A stretch of DNA of 64,000 bases. It comes from Cryptomeria japonica (Eukaryota > Streptophyta > Pinopsida > Cupressales > Cupressaceae). The notes beneath the pieces were generated by a model, which had not been told where the DNA came from, made no database searches, and saw only the letters and a list, made by a program, of their open reading frames with translations. Position 1 is the stretch's first letter, and every line of letters begins with the position of its first letter. Made by a program: the position numbers and the translations under genes. This document shows positions 12,335-23,840 of this stretch, piece after piece. The stretch lies in the NCBI RefSeq assembly GCF_030272615.1, contig NC_081415.1, positions 509,239,373 to 509,303,372 of the forward strand. The letters are read 5' to 3'.

Positions 12335-13481
12335 TGTTTGTAATGGTTAAAATATTAGGGTTTCCATAACTAGATGTATGAAAACTGCTAATATTTAGAC
12401 TTAGGGACCATTAATTTAAAAGAGGGATGAACCTTATAGATCTAGCCTCCAACCAACAAGGATAGGGCTGAGAATTCTTATTAGATTCACCTTGGGGGTG
12501 GTTTTTTATCCTCTTTTAAATTGACTACTGAAATTAAGGTAAATGTGTTGGAATTGAAGTAAAAACACATGAACAATGAGCTACAGTCATCAAATCAAGC
12601 CACGTACCTGGATCTAAGTAGTGTAAGAGTGTTTGGATCTGCTCCTAGAAGGAGCTCCTAAAATTTCAGGACGAGAATGCCCATCGCTCTAGTCCTCCAC
12701 ACTTTTCATCATCCAAAGGGGAACTTGTTCGTTTATGTTATTAAAGTGAATTATGAAGATCATAGCTCTATATCTATTCTTGCACACACTAGAGAAGGGA
12801 AATAGGTTGGGAATAGGGGTTTGTCTTAGGTCAAACACTAATTTTGGAATTAACCATGAAATAGAAATGAAATGTAATTTAATTGCAGTAATGGAAATGA
12901 TTTCCTTCTGAGAGAAATGTTGAATAATATTCGATAGACTAATGTTGTACCTTTTAATGGAGTTTTGTTCGTCTCTATAAGGAATTAGGGTTTCGTGAAG
13001 TCTTGATAAACATAAAACATGAATGTTAACTCCAATGCTTGAATCTTGACCTTACTTCTACTCCAATGCTTGAAAGAAGATTGATTTATCGCTCACTTGA
13101 ATTTGAATGCTTGATTGCTTGAATTGATTGATTGAATATGCTTGTCGAGTGTTCAAATGAGAGGGGAAGACCTCCTTTTATATTTTCTTGTCGAAAAACA
13201 ATTTATTTTTCTAACATGAGCTGACACGAGATTAGGATTCCTGATTGGGAGGAGCATAACATTGAGAACTTTGGTCCCTAAGGGCTAAGGTGCCAGTGCC
13301 CTAGTCCCGACCAATCAGGGACTAAGAAAAGAGGGGCATAAAGTGTACATTCTGAAAATTATGAGGTATCTGCATGGTGTGAGAAGAATTAGGGCTCCAA
13401 TTAGGCCCTGAGACATGAATGCCAAGGTGAGGGCCCAAATGAGGACAAAATTGTAAGGGAGTACAATTTAGGATTCTATAA
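12335..13481. mobile_element. Unidentified insert of about 1.15 kb in A's RT, perhaps a solo LTR
   Basis: A's RT reads up to QIFMV at about 12334 and resumes at YADMPDLDPDL from 13482, where C and F have no gap. The insert begins TGTTTGTAATGG, has no long ORF and includes a T-rich, promoter-like stretch near 13170. This fits a solo LTR. I could not find a clear CA end or a target duplication, so the type remains open. Confidence 0.5.
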
Positions 13482-14480
13482 TCTTATGCTGACATGCCTG
13501 ACTTAGATCCAGATCTTGTAGTACAACATCTTATCATCAAGCCTGATGCAAAGTCGATTAAACATAAATTGAGAAAGATGCATCTCCGAGTGGCATTGTT
13601 AGTCAAAGCAGAGCTAGAAAAGTAACTGGAGGCTAAATTCATCTAGCCTATTGATTATTAAAAATGGATTTTCAACATGATACCTATCTCTAAACCCAAT
13701 GCCATTAGAATCAGTACAAAATCTTGAAACCTCAACAAGGTTTGCTCAAAAGACGATTTTCCTCTCCTCAAAATTGACATTCTTATTGACCTAGCCACTG
13801 GACATGAAATGCTATCTCTCATGGATAGTTCTTCGGGATATAATTAGATCAAAAATATTGAGGAAGATCAACATAAAAAAATATTCACAACTCGGTGGGG
13901 GACTTTTTTCTATCAGGTCATTTCATTTGGCTTGAAAAATGTGGGTGCCACCTACCAACGTGCCATGAAAATGATTTCCCATGACCTTATGCACAAGATA
14001 TTGGAGGACTATGTAGATGAAATCTTGGGTAAATCTAAAACCAGGGTTGAACATCTGACCATATTAGAATGCATATTTGAGTGTCTTGCCAAGTATCAAT
14101 TGCACTTGAACCCAAAGAAGTGTGGTTTTGGTATTACATAAGGAAAACGCTTCGATTTCATTGTGTCTAAATGCATAATCGAAGTCGATCCCAAGAAACT
14201 CAGAGTGATATTACAGATGCCTTTATCCAAAACATTAAAATATCTGAGAAGCCTGCAAGGAAAAATATAGTCCATCAGATGGTTCTTCGCTTAGCTCGTC
14301 GACAAGTGCTAACCCTTTTCACATCTTTTGAAGAAGGACACAATGTTCAAATGAGATGTCCCTTGCCAACAAGCCTTTGGTGAGATAAAATAGTACCTAG
14401 ATAACCCCCAATATTGATGCCACCTATTCCAAGTAGGCCCTTGTTATTGTACATTTAAGTCACTTTAGTCATACTGGGAG
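13482..14480 (+). pseudogene. pol: A reverse transcriptase
   Basis: Ty3/gypsy RT in pieces: KHKLRKMHLRV, DDFPLLKIDI, ATGHEMLSLMD, WGTFFYQVISFGLKNVGATYQRAM, then the catalytic box as EDYVDEILGKS. The second catalytic Asp is changed to Glu (YVDE instead of YVDD). LNPKKCGFGIT and the thumb follow. Stops occur about every 100-200 nt. The best open piece is 13932-14141. It cannot be functional. Confidence 0.85.
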
Positions 14481-15350
14481 CATTACTCGCCCAACATGAT
14501 GATCAAGGAAAGGAATATTCCATCTACTATATCAGGTGTACCTTGGTTGGTTATGAGATCAATTATACACCTATGCAGAAAGCATGTCTGGAAATTGTTT
14601 TCTACACTTAAAAGCTTCACCATTATATGTTGAACCACACTGTCCATCTCATTTATAAAATTGATCATTTAAAGTACCTATTAACAAAGATAGCTCTTAT
14701 AGGTCGCATGGCCAAATGATGAATTTGATATTCAATATGTGGATTGGAAATCCGTTAAGGGGCAAGTTATAACATATCAATTGGTTGAAGCACCACCGAT
14801 AGATGCTTATCCACTGGTTACTAAATTCCCTGATGAACATGTTTGCACTATTTCAGTTCAACCCCCATGGAAAATTTATTTTGATGGATCACACATGTAG
14901 AAGGTATCAGGGGGTAGGTTTTCTTTTTGTTACACCCTAAAGAGACCGATCTTATTCCAAAGTCTTTCAAGTTAACTTTTCCATGTACAAATAACATCGT
15001 TGGAAGGTTTGATACCAAGTAATAACTATTTAGTGAAACATCAAATATTTGCAATTTTATGGAGACTCTTAGTTGGTTATCAGGTAGGTCAATGATGATT
15101 ATCAAACCAAGGTTGATAAATTGTTTCATTGAAAATAGATGGTTGATGATATCAAGAAGAACTTCCAGTCCATTGTCTTTGACCAGATTCCAAGGATACA
15201 AAACAAAGCCGTGGATGCCATGACCACTATAAGACAACTTCTTGGTATGAAATCCAACAATCCCAACTATGAATTCTTACCTGAACAACTTCTTCATCCT
15301 GCATTCAAGATGTCTCATACAGAGATGGCGTGTAATATCATTAGTCCCTA
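14481..15350 (+). pseudogene. pol: A dual RNase H region
   Basis: Fragments of a first, gypsy-type RNase H (GALLAQHDDQGKEY, TLVGYEINYTPMQKACLEI) occur at 14481-14660. They are followed by a tether and a second, Tat-type RNase H: WKIYFDGS near 14870, and FDQIPRIQNKAVDAM at 15180-15220. Frame changes are frequent. Having both domains assigns A to the Tat lineage, in agreement with C and F. Confidence 0.7.
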
Positions 15351-15812
15351 ATCTCTATGGTACCAAGACATCTATGCATACCTTAACGATGGTAACTTCC
15401 CACCCAATTTATCCTGAAATGAATGTCAAAACCTTATATGTCTTGTTGCCTATTTTACAATTATAAGAGATAATATCTATCATCGAGGCTATCCTGATGT
15501 ACTCGCTAGATGTTTAGATGCCAATGAAGCTAATCTCGTGATGAAGGAAGTGCATGCCAGATCTTGTGATGCTCATATGAGCGGATATGTCTTAGCCAAA
15601 CAACAATTAAGAGTTGGATATTATTAGCCCAGCATGGAACATGATTGTTTTGATTTCATCAAAAGGTGTGTGCCATGTTAATGACACAAAGATTTGATTC
15701 ATGCCATGCCACAAGATTTGTAGCCTATTGTAGCACCATGGCCCTTCTCTATGTGGGGTCTTGACCTTGTTGGTAAGAGAAATCCCCTTTCATCTAATGG
15801 CCATAATTTTAT
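15351..15812 (+). pseudogene. pol: A integrase, N-terminal part up to the B insertion
   Basis: Reads VMKEVHARSCDAHMSGYVLAK, a degenerate HHCC zinc region, then APWPFSMWGLDLVG with the first catalytic Asp and SSNGHNFIV. It is cut exactly at 15812, where B begins with TG. The protein continues at 46310 with IATIAYFTK. The five bases 15808-15812 (TTTAT) recur at 46305-46309. Confidence 0.85.
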
Positions 15813-17151
15813 TGTTGATCCTGAATTGGGTCTGAAGACCTGAAGCGAGATGATCAGGAAGTTCCACAAGGGTGGGGCCCATTGGATCCTATGGAATGAC
15901 CTTCAGGATTTTAGAAGCCGAATCTTCATTGTTTAAAGGGGGTTGGAAAAGGGAAAGAGGATGTCCTAAACCTAACCCTATCAGATAACAAGAAAGAAAC
16001 TCAAAAAAGCATGGAGATTTGCAAAAACATTTGCGGGCAACGAGTGTTAGGATTAACTTGTTAAGTGGACAAGGCACAATACGTCACAACCCCTTCATTA
16101 TTAGGAGGATAATAGAGAATGTAAAGTAACTCGAACATAATATGCAATATTCAAATCATTATATAGGGATAAACCTTAAAGGAAAAACTAAAAAAATAAT
16201 CTTACTATTATGAATATAACCCTTTTAAAGTTTTGCAAGAATGGTATGGTCTAGAATCCTTTTACGAGTATGAAAGAGTCATCTACGCACATGATCCACA
16301 ATCTCATAAAATAAAACCTTTAAAAAAGAACCGCAAATGGAACTTGATAGATAAAATTAGCACAAAACATCATTAAGAATATTGAAAAAGGCAACATGGC
16401 ACAATTTGCTATTTAGAATAATACTAAGGCTCAATTGTTGATTTTATGATTTACAAAACCAAATTGGATCGTTTGATTCTACTATCACTTTTACAAAATG
16501 TTTTGGAAGATTCCAAGCACTTATACAAAGGTATTATCCCTCTTGGAAGTTAATACATTAGAGTTTTTATTATCCGATCTGAAACTTGGAAGAAGATGAG
16601 ATCCAATCAGATCATATTTTTCTTCTAAGAAAGAAGTCCCTCTTTATCTTTCTTTTCTTTGGTTTTTATAACCTTCCCTATTGTAGGGAAGATACGATTT
16701 TACCCTCACCACCATTTGGAAAGATTAGATCAAGGATGGTGATATTTGATCACTTTTACATTGGAAAGTTTTGAGTTACAAGTCTTCCCTAATCTTCAGC
16801 ATGCTAGGCATGTAGGCTACACAACATCATATTTTGTCAGCTTGAACTTTGCATAACCCTCTTCACGAACTATGAAGACATCCGTTGGGAAATGTTGGAT
16901 TCATAACTTGACCGCTCATCATACATGTAAATCTATTAGAGAGTTGGGAGCCCCATGTATTGTATGATCTTTTTCCCCTATCGGGCCAATACGCGGCAAG
17001 TTAGCAAAAAGAAGCTAGAGACATAAAGCCTTTGCCTGTGGAAACACACAAATCCAACACGTGTCCATTGGGATCCACCATCCAATAGGGAATGGAGTTA
17101 TCAATTAGAAATAAAAAGGTCAGGATGCTGACCACTGTAAATGATTTTACA
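15813..17151 (-). repeat. B left LTR, 1339 bp
   Basis: Begins TGTTGATCCTGAATTGGG and ends GATTTTACA. It aligns along its length with 44964-46304, but with many substitutions, so B is old. Landmarks shared by both copies include GGAAGTTCCACA, the GATTTTAGAAG stretch and the end ATTTTACA. ORFs inside it are not conserved between copies. Confidence 0.9.
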
Positions 17152-17155
17152 GTTT

Positions 17156-17214
17156 TGGTGACTCACAGGGGGTCGAACCCAAAATCTCTAGTTTTGCATA
17201 CTAGTGCCTTAGAC
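17156..17214 (-). other. tRNA-like sequence ending in CCA next to the B left LTR
   Basis: Read on the minus strand this looks like the 3' three quarters of a tRNA. GTCTAAGGC resembles a D-arm end, followed by a perfect 17-nt anticodon arm (17188-17204: 5-bp stem, loop ATGCAAA with U33, anticodon position GCA). A box B-like GGGTTCGACC follows, and CCA sits at the end, 4 nt from the LTR. No 5' acceptor strand is found, and spacing between T-loop and CCA is one nucleotide short. It may be a long primer-binding site (if B is plus-strand), a captured tRNA, or chance resemblance. Confidence 0.4.
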
Positions 17215-18375
17215 ATTTCTGATTGGATCAACGAACTTCGCCGCAAGGAGTTCGAAAAGGTGCATGTTCTAAAGTTCTCTTAAGTGATAAAATCTTGCCA
17301 CAAGAGACAATTGTGAAAGATTTTTAATGAAAAATTTGGAACTTTTACAAAAATATAAATCTATAATATCATGGCCTACTAAGGTCGAATGTTAATTAAA
17401 AACACTTTACAATATACATCAACAAAAGCCATCTGGAAGAGAAGAGGGAACTTAAACCAAAATTTTGTCATGGAAGGGGGAACAAAATATGCCATAAGAT
17501 GAAAAGAAAATATTAATGGTAACAATATCATTTTACAATATAAATTAGCATTTTCTTTCTAAGGCCCTTAACCCATGATAATAAATACCCAAAATTTTAG
17601 AAAGTCATAGGTTATGATGAGCTGTCCCATTACTCATGTGTGTGCATTGTGTTTAATTTATTTCTCCTTAGATGAAGATAGGAATAATAATAATGTTGGG
17701 CTAAGCTACGTAATTGGACCTATCCCTCTAAAGCCAACCAAATAGAGCCTTGTTACTTAGATAGGCGTCTATAGCCCCAACAAGGATATCACTCTGACTC
17801 CCTTCAGTCATTTCACTACTACCAAAAAGGCGTCTATAGCCTCGATAGAGTTGTCTGCATCACCTCTTTTTTGTTTTAATAAGGGTAGGTTTCTTTTTTT
17901 TTTTTTTTTGTATTATAAAAGGGGTTAGGTGCCAAAGTGGTAGCAGGAGTGGCCTTTAGATTTTTCACTTACCCCAAGAGGTATTAAATTTCTTTTGTTT
18001 GAGTCTCATGGGAATGCCACCTATACATGACGAGACATTCTAAAAGATTATGTATCTTATAATCATGAGTTAAAGACAACAACAAGATCATTGTAGATTT
18101 TATACCGTAAAAGATGATATTAAAACATTAATATTTTCTTCGCTTGAGGTGTATGATTTGCATCATCCCTTGTTGTTTACTTTGAGTTCTCACTATTCTT
18201 TGGAATACCAGACATTATCCGATCCTTAAGAAAATCTAATAAAATAAAATGCCCTAATAAAACCTACTCGTGCGAATGGTGTGGGTGTCTATAAAACCGG
18301 GCCCATGTTAATTACAATCATCACCCTAAATTGAAGATTGGCATAGTGTAGTGAGAGTGATAGTAGTCCTTAGAT
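17215..18375. other. B internal noncoding sequence, left
   Basis: No supportable gene. Contains a poly-T tract at about 17890-17910 and a duplicated phrase GGCGTCTATAGCC (near 17764 and 17830). Belongs to the interior of B. Confidence 0.5.
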
Positions 18376-19009
18376 ATGGATACCCCTACGAAGTTAATGA
18401 GTTATAGGAAACAAAGACCCTTTTTGGGGCTGATAAATGATGCTCGCCTTGAGTATCTGCTAAGGATTGATAATGACCTAATCATAACTATTGCGAATTA
18501 GATATTGGGAGTTCACTTTCTAGTTAGTGAGGATATGTATTGAGTGAATGCAAATATCTCATCCCACTTTATGGGTTCTCTAGTGAACTTGGGAGAGCTA
18601 AAGGATGATATAGCCATAATGACATAGGGGTTGTTTGGAAGGATACATTGGTGATTTGGAGAAAATCTTGGAGGTAGCACAATATGGAATAGGACTGCCT
18701 ACTACTGCTAATCTAAAGGCATATGTGGAGTGGGATATTTTGATTCCTTGGCACCCATTTATAACTAATTTCCGTACCATGAGCATAAGGGAGCACCTGG
18801 ACCACTCTGGCTTGGCTTGTGGGTTTCTTTGCAAACTTACTAGAATAGACCTTGCCTTTGACACAAGTTGGGTAGAGGAGTTTTGGGTCATGGTATATTA
18901 TGATGGGTGGGTTATAGATGATAGCGTGAAGGAGGAAGAGGTCCTGGTGACAGAAGATGACAACCAGAACTCAAGCTTGGCTCAAATGGAAATTGATTCC
19001 CTCATGTGA
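18376..19009 (+). pseudogene. B antisense-strand ORF of unknown function
   Basis: From ATG at 18376 a frame reads MDTPTKLMSYRKQRPFLGL, then passes in-frame stops near 18500, 18540 and 18626. After a shift near 18630 it continues as the open 18635-19009 piece (LEKILEVAQYGIGLPTTA, WHPFITNFRTMSI, FDTSWVEEFWVMVYYDGW), ending in an acidic tail. I do not recognise the family. Its position next to the inner edge of an LTR, opposite to the gag-like frame of B, matches the antisense additional ORFs of Tat-type elements. Composition looks genuinely protein coding. Confidence 0.55.
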
Positions 19010-19112
19010 GCTTATGTCGGTGTTGCTGCAAAACGAATGAATCAATACTTTTTTTTTTTTTTGCTAAAAGGATCGTGAATGTAAGATTGTAAATACAACT
19101 CATAATATATAT

Positions 19113-20288
19113 TGTGTGAGCTTGAATTTCATCCTCAGAATGTTACCTGTAATAAGTTAGTTTCACAAAATACAATGGAAATGCATATAGGAAATCCAAA
19201 ATCCACCAATGAAACTACATGAAATACATGCTATAATAAAACATTATTTTACCTTCATGGCTTATGTATCACTGTGTCCTAACTCCACTGTTCCTGGTTG
19301 CAGATGGTGTACTCTTAGACAATGCACTATTTGGCTTCCAAGATGGCATATGAAGAATGGTCTGATAACTTGTAGTTAACTGATAGTATGATATGCAAAG
19401 CTACATGATTATGCTAAAATGATAATGCTATATGATTATATTGCTAAAATGATATTTGCTATTTGCTAATTGCTTCAAAAACTCACGGATGCATATGCTT
19501 GATTGAAAACTATTTTGAAGACTCACTCTCTCAACTGAAGCTCTTGATTTTATAGACTTTGAGAGGATAAGATGATGTGGCTCAAATCAACGGTCATGAT
19601 CAGATCTACAGATTTGAATGGCTATGAGCAAAGGTGAAGGTTGAGAGAAAGTGGGAAGGAGAAGACAAGTGTCACTCATCTCATCTTGACTGGGTTGCTG
19701 ACTGAGAGAATCTAGGGATGGTTGGAGGAAATTTAGGCATGAGAGGACAAGTGGACTCAAGTCCTTCCTAAGATGTAGGGGGTGTTGGAGAGAATATAGA
19801 AAATGGTTATGAAATATGTGTACGTACACAATTTTCATTAAGTTTGGAAGTTGGAGATAAATGATAAATTAATATTTAAGAAATATTAATTTCCTTAGCC
19901 ACATGTTTGATGAGTTGGCAAAGGGAAGATGAAGTGGAGATGGAGGGTGAGTTGGATAAGGGATTAAATAATATAAGAAATATTTAATATTTGAGACTAT
20001 AGGATAGGAGAATAACTATTAAATATAAGATATTTAATTGTTTGGAGAAGATAATTAAATATTAGACATTTAATTAACTTGGTTAGAAGGATAATTAAAT
20101 ATTAGATATTTAATTAATTAGAGGAATATGATAGATGAATTAATTAATAAAATATTAATTGATAGAAAGACATGAAAATGAATTAAATAAATTAATATTT
20201 TCAAATTAACTATTTAATAGAAGAATAATTATTAAATAAATATAAAATATTTATTTAATTGCTCATAGCCAATTTTTATGTGTATGCA
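19113..20288 (-). repeat. C 3' LTR, 1176 bp
   Basis: On the plus strand it begins TGTGTGAGCTTG and ends TGTATGCA, matching 42289-43456. The part 19900-20270 is very rich in TTAAT and ATTAAAT runs. The adjacent inner bases form the polypurine tract on the minus strand, which fixes this as the 3' LTR. Confidence 0.93.
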
Positions 20289-20333
20289 TTTTGCCCCTCT
20301 TTGAAATGATGTGAAGACAACATTGTTTCAAAG
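20289..20333 (-). promoter_or_regulatory. C polypurine tract within a conserved hairpin
   Basis: The minus strand reads CAAAGAGGGGCAAAA next to the LTR, a typical primer for plus-strand synthesis. Bases 20299-20311 and 20321-20333 are complementary over 13 bp (with G-T wobbles), loop 9 nt. The same hairpin occurs at 49754-49790 and 51525-51561 with changes that preserve pairing. Confidence 0.75.
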
Positions 20334-20804
20334 ATTAAATCAAGTCTCGATAGTGTGCCTGATAGAGATTGAAAATCCTGTTTGTGTGCCCCCTCAGGAG
20401 ATTGAATGTGAAATTGTCGAAAATTCTGGTTTGAACGATTGATCTCATGATAATTAATAAAAATTTAGTCAATTAAATTCATTTGGAAAAAATAAATCAA
20501 GTTGCCCCATTGAAATTAATTACTCTTCAAATAGTAAATATAAAATTAACCAAGGCTAATTTTAATTTCATTGTTTATCCTTGTCAGCTTTTTGTTTGAA
20601 AATATTCTTGCTCAGGTGGCGAAATGGTGATTCTGGTGGAGTGTCATCGATTTGAGCGATTTCGGCATTACCAGTGACCTGTCGAGTATGGGTATCCAGT
20701 ATGTATCTTATCCTGAGCCTTGTTTTCAAGTTTGAATTCAAAATTTCATGTTTTTAAGCGTTTTTTTGGATTTTTTTAATTTTTTTGATTTTTTCGGCAT
20801 TATT
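20334..20804. other. C region between polypurine tract and repeat array
   Basis: No ORF supported. Contains GATTTGAGCGATTTCGGCATTACCAG near 20652, similar to 50181-50206 of the F end region, so it is part of a family-specific 3' untranslated region. A T-rich tract at 20755-20797 precedes the array. Confidence 0.5.
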
Positions 20805-21120
20805 TTAGTGCTTTTGCAGTTTGTTTTAGTGCATATGCAACTAGGTTTAGCGCAAATGCTTAGATTAGCGCATATGCTCGGTATGTTAGCGCTTATGTTC
20901 AAGATGTTAGGGCATATGCATAGGGTAGCGAAAATGCGTTGTTTGTTAGCGCATATGCCTAGAAAGGTAGCGCTTTTGCATGGATTAGCATTTATGCCTA
21001 TAGTTTTAGCACTTTTGTTAAAAAGGATAGCGCATATGCACTAAGTTAGTGCATTTGCATTTAGTTTTAGCGCATTTGTTGTAGTTTGGCGCAAATGCTC
21101 AATAGGATAACGCTTTTGCT
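20805..21120 (+). repeat. GCGC-centred tandem array, about 16 units, in front of the PMD gene
   Basis: Units approximate TTAGCGCATATGC (variants GTGC, AAATGC, TTTTGC). Their starts fall at 20805, 20826, 20847, 20865, 20886, 20907, 20925, 20946, 20967, 20985, 21006, 21027, 21046, 21067, 21086 and 21107. Spacing is 21, 21, 18, giving a 60-bp superperiod over the first ten units. A related array lies inverted at 41884-42230 in the gag leader, and another at 63632-63890 in F. Confidence 0.88.
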
Positions 21121-21219
21121 TAAATTGATATTTTTGATAAGTGAAAAAGCTAAAAATCATTTTGATAAGTAGATTTAACATGTTTAATACGTATTGATGA
21201 GGAAATAGGGTCTTGATTT

Positions 21220-21470
21220 AGCGATTGCGTGATTGCGTGATTGATAGATAACTTTGATTATTGGATTGATTGATAGGATTGATTAACTTGATTGATAGAT
21301 AACTTTGATTAGCTTGATTGATAGATAGTTTTGATTAGCTTGATTGATAGATAACTTTGATTAGCTTGATTGATAAATAGCTTTGATTAGCTTGACTGAT
21401 AGATAACTTTGATTAACTTGATTGATAGATAGGATTGATTAGCTTGATTGATAGATTGAGTAGCTCTAAG
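21220..21470 (+). repeat. Tandem repeat, about 26-bp GATTGATAGATAACTTTGATTAGCTT-type units
   Basis: About seven to eight imperfect copies of a CTTGATTGATAGATAACTTTGATTAG-like unit, each about 26-27 bp (described, not a single motif). A shorter array of about 38-bp units with GATAGATAGATTTGATGATT follows at 21590-21700. Both lie between the GCGC array and the PMD frame. Confidence 0.8.
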
Positions 21471-21724
21471 AAACCGATTTAGTTTCTGATGTAAGAGCTT
21501 AGCAGATTTTTTGAGTAAACTCAGTGTTTGATAAAAAACCATGATTGATAGGTTTTAAAATGTTTTGATAGCGTAAGTTGCTTCAATTTGATTTGATAGA
21601 TAGATAGATTTGATGATTCAGTTTTGATTTGATAGATAGATAGATTTGATGATTTAGTTTTGATTTGATAGATAGATGTATTTGATGATTGATTTGTTTT
21701 GATTGATTTCTCTTGACAAAATAG

Positions 21725-23840
21725 GAGAAACTTGATGTTCTCCAGTGTCGGGAGAAATTAGCCACAGTACGTCATTTAGTTTCAGAGTTGACCCAGGCTG
21801 AGATTAGACATATAGATGCATGTGGTTTACACCATTTATTGTATATGCCTGAGATTACGCATAATAAAGGATTATTGACGGCGTTGGCCGAGAGATGGCA
21901 CAACGAGCATAACACTTTCCACCTAACGACGGGTGAGATTAGTGTGACTCTTGAGGATGTCTACAAGATTCTGCGTATCCCAGTGATTGGTGAGCTTGTG
22001 CAGTATGATTATCAGGATCGGGTTGGGACAAAAGCTTGTAGAGTTGTGTTTGCTAATGATAGCATTGGTAGAGGAGAGATCAAATGGGTTGATACGGTGA
22101 TGTATTATGAGGATCTTCCTGTTATTCTTGTTGGTTTGATTGGTGGATTTATATGTCCTGATAGGAGATCACGAGGTTTTTCAGTTGGATGGGGTGAGAT
22201 TCTCCTGAGTATGATGCAGCATCGTACTCGATATGCTTGGGGTGTTTGCATGCTGACACATTTATATCATGATCTTCACCAGGTAGTGTATGATGAGAGT
22301 GCGAGTTTGTGTACTGGATGCAATTTATTGTAGATATGGTGCTGGGAGCACATTGTTGTTACCTGACCTATCCATCATAGAGTGCGTGGAGAGAGGCAAC
22401 CATATGTGTATTTTTATGTAGGTATCCTTACTCAGCATAAGCTGGGTAAGATGGAGTATTGGCGTTGGGTACTTGATTCATTGGACAACATCACTTGGAG
22501 ACAATATCTTGATTGTGAGCCATGGATGGATGATGCACATACATTACCATGTATCATGCAGAGTAGATATCTCATTGGTCGGACACCTTTTATTGTTGAG
22601 CGATAGTTGATTGGTCGGATTTTGAGACAGTTTGGTATCATCCATCCTATGCCTACTGGTGTGACAATATATGCTCGACGTTATAGAGATAGACGAGACT
22701 GGGGACCTTCGTTGTTATTTGAGATTGCTCGTGTAGAGTTTGTTGCTACTTCGAGAGTGGCTTATGATACGAGATTACACATTCTTGATCCTGGGGTTAT
22801 TGCAGAGTATGCTTAGTATATACTAGCTCATCCATTTCCTCGCATTAATGATCCAACAGATCCTCCTCCTAGTTTAGGAAATGATGATGTTGATTCAGAT
22901 GATCCAGTTTCTAGGAGACGTAGATGGAGACAAGAGCTTATAGCTTCTCATGAGGCTAGGGGAGGTGGAGATGATGGTGGGGATGGAGGTGGTGGTAGGA
23001 GACCTGGACAGAGGGGAGGTCGATTGAGAGTCCGTGGAGGACCATTTGGACTAGTTGGCAGGATTGAGAGACCACGTCCTATGGGTGGGAGAGATGTTGG
23101 ACGGATTGGGAGAGAGCATGGTAGGACTAGTATGAGATCATCGAGAGGGTTGCCATTGACAGGAGGCAGGGTGACTGGAATGGATGGGGGTTGTGGGAGA
23201 GGCATTGATTTTGGATAGATTCAACTAGATCCTTGAGTTATTACAGCACATGGTGGAGATGATGAGGATCCCAAGGATCATGTTCCCCTGATTAGATGAC
23301 GGATTCAAAGAGTTACTCATACTGAGATTCCAACAGTTGGACAGGTTGGTGGTGAGAGGATTGGGATTCATGCACCACAACAGGATGTACCAGAGCAAGT
23401 TGCACCAGTGTATGATGTGCCAGATGTGGTTATACCAGAGCATGATGTTCCAGGACAGGATACTATTGACAGTCTGAGAGCACAGATTGATCAGCTTCGA
23501 GCACAGGTACAAACTCTTATTACTGAGCGGGATAGAGCTGTTAGGAGTTAGGAGACATCAGGATACTCAGGGTCTTCTAGATCATATTCAGCAGGTTGGA
23601 TCAAGTAATCTCTCAACGGATACTATTAGAGCACTATTTCAAGCCGGGAAGGAGACTTCGTACTAGCGACGATGATATGAGGAGGCAGTTGCAGAGAGCC
23701 AGAGAGCAGGTAGTTATCATACCACTGTGTTGATGGATACTAGCAATGGTGGGGTCATGGGACCTCCTTAGAGGAGTGGTGAGCATGGGAGATAGGCATC
23801 TGGAGGATCTTCTCGCCCACATCCACAGAGACGGACATAG
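21725..23840 (+). pseudogene. Plant mobile domain (PMD) gene, antisense to C gag-pol
   Basis: One reading frame runs from the stop at 21722 to about 23545 with seven in-frame stops (22331, 22364, 22604, 22814, 23216, 23234, about 23297). It continues after a shift near 23545 to a stop at 23838. The N-terminal part has the PMD signature: GLLTALAERWHNEHNTFHL, then GEISVTLEDVYKILRIPVIG, and later YYEDLPVILVG and WGEILLSM. A glycine and arginine rich segment (about 22960-23215), a coiled coil (DSLRAQIDQLRAQVQTL) and a serine and arginine rich tail follow. PMD proteins such as MAIN/MAIL of plants act in gene silencing; the domain is also known from transposable elements. No clear Met start is seen. 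Confidence 0.8.

Noticed and set aside
20805-21120. CRISPR-like array
   Set aside because: Units are degenerate, only about 21 bp apart with no separate spacers, and lie in a plant retrotransposon leader.
22948-23205. Minus-strand proline-rich ORF
   Set aside because: Mirror of the Gly/Arg-rich part of the PMD frame on the plus strand.
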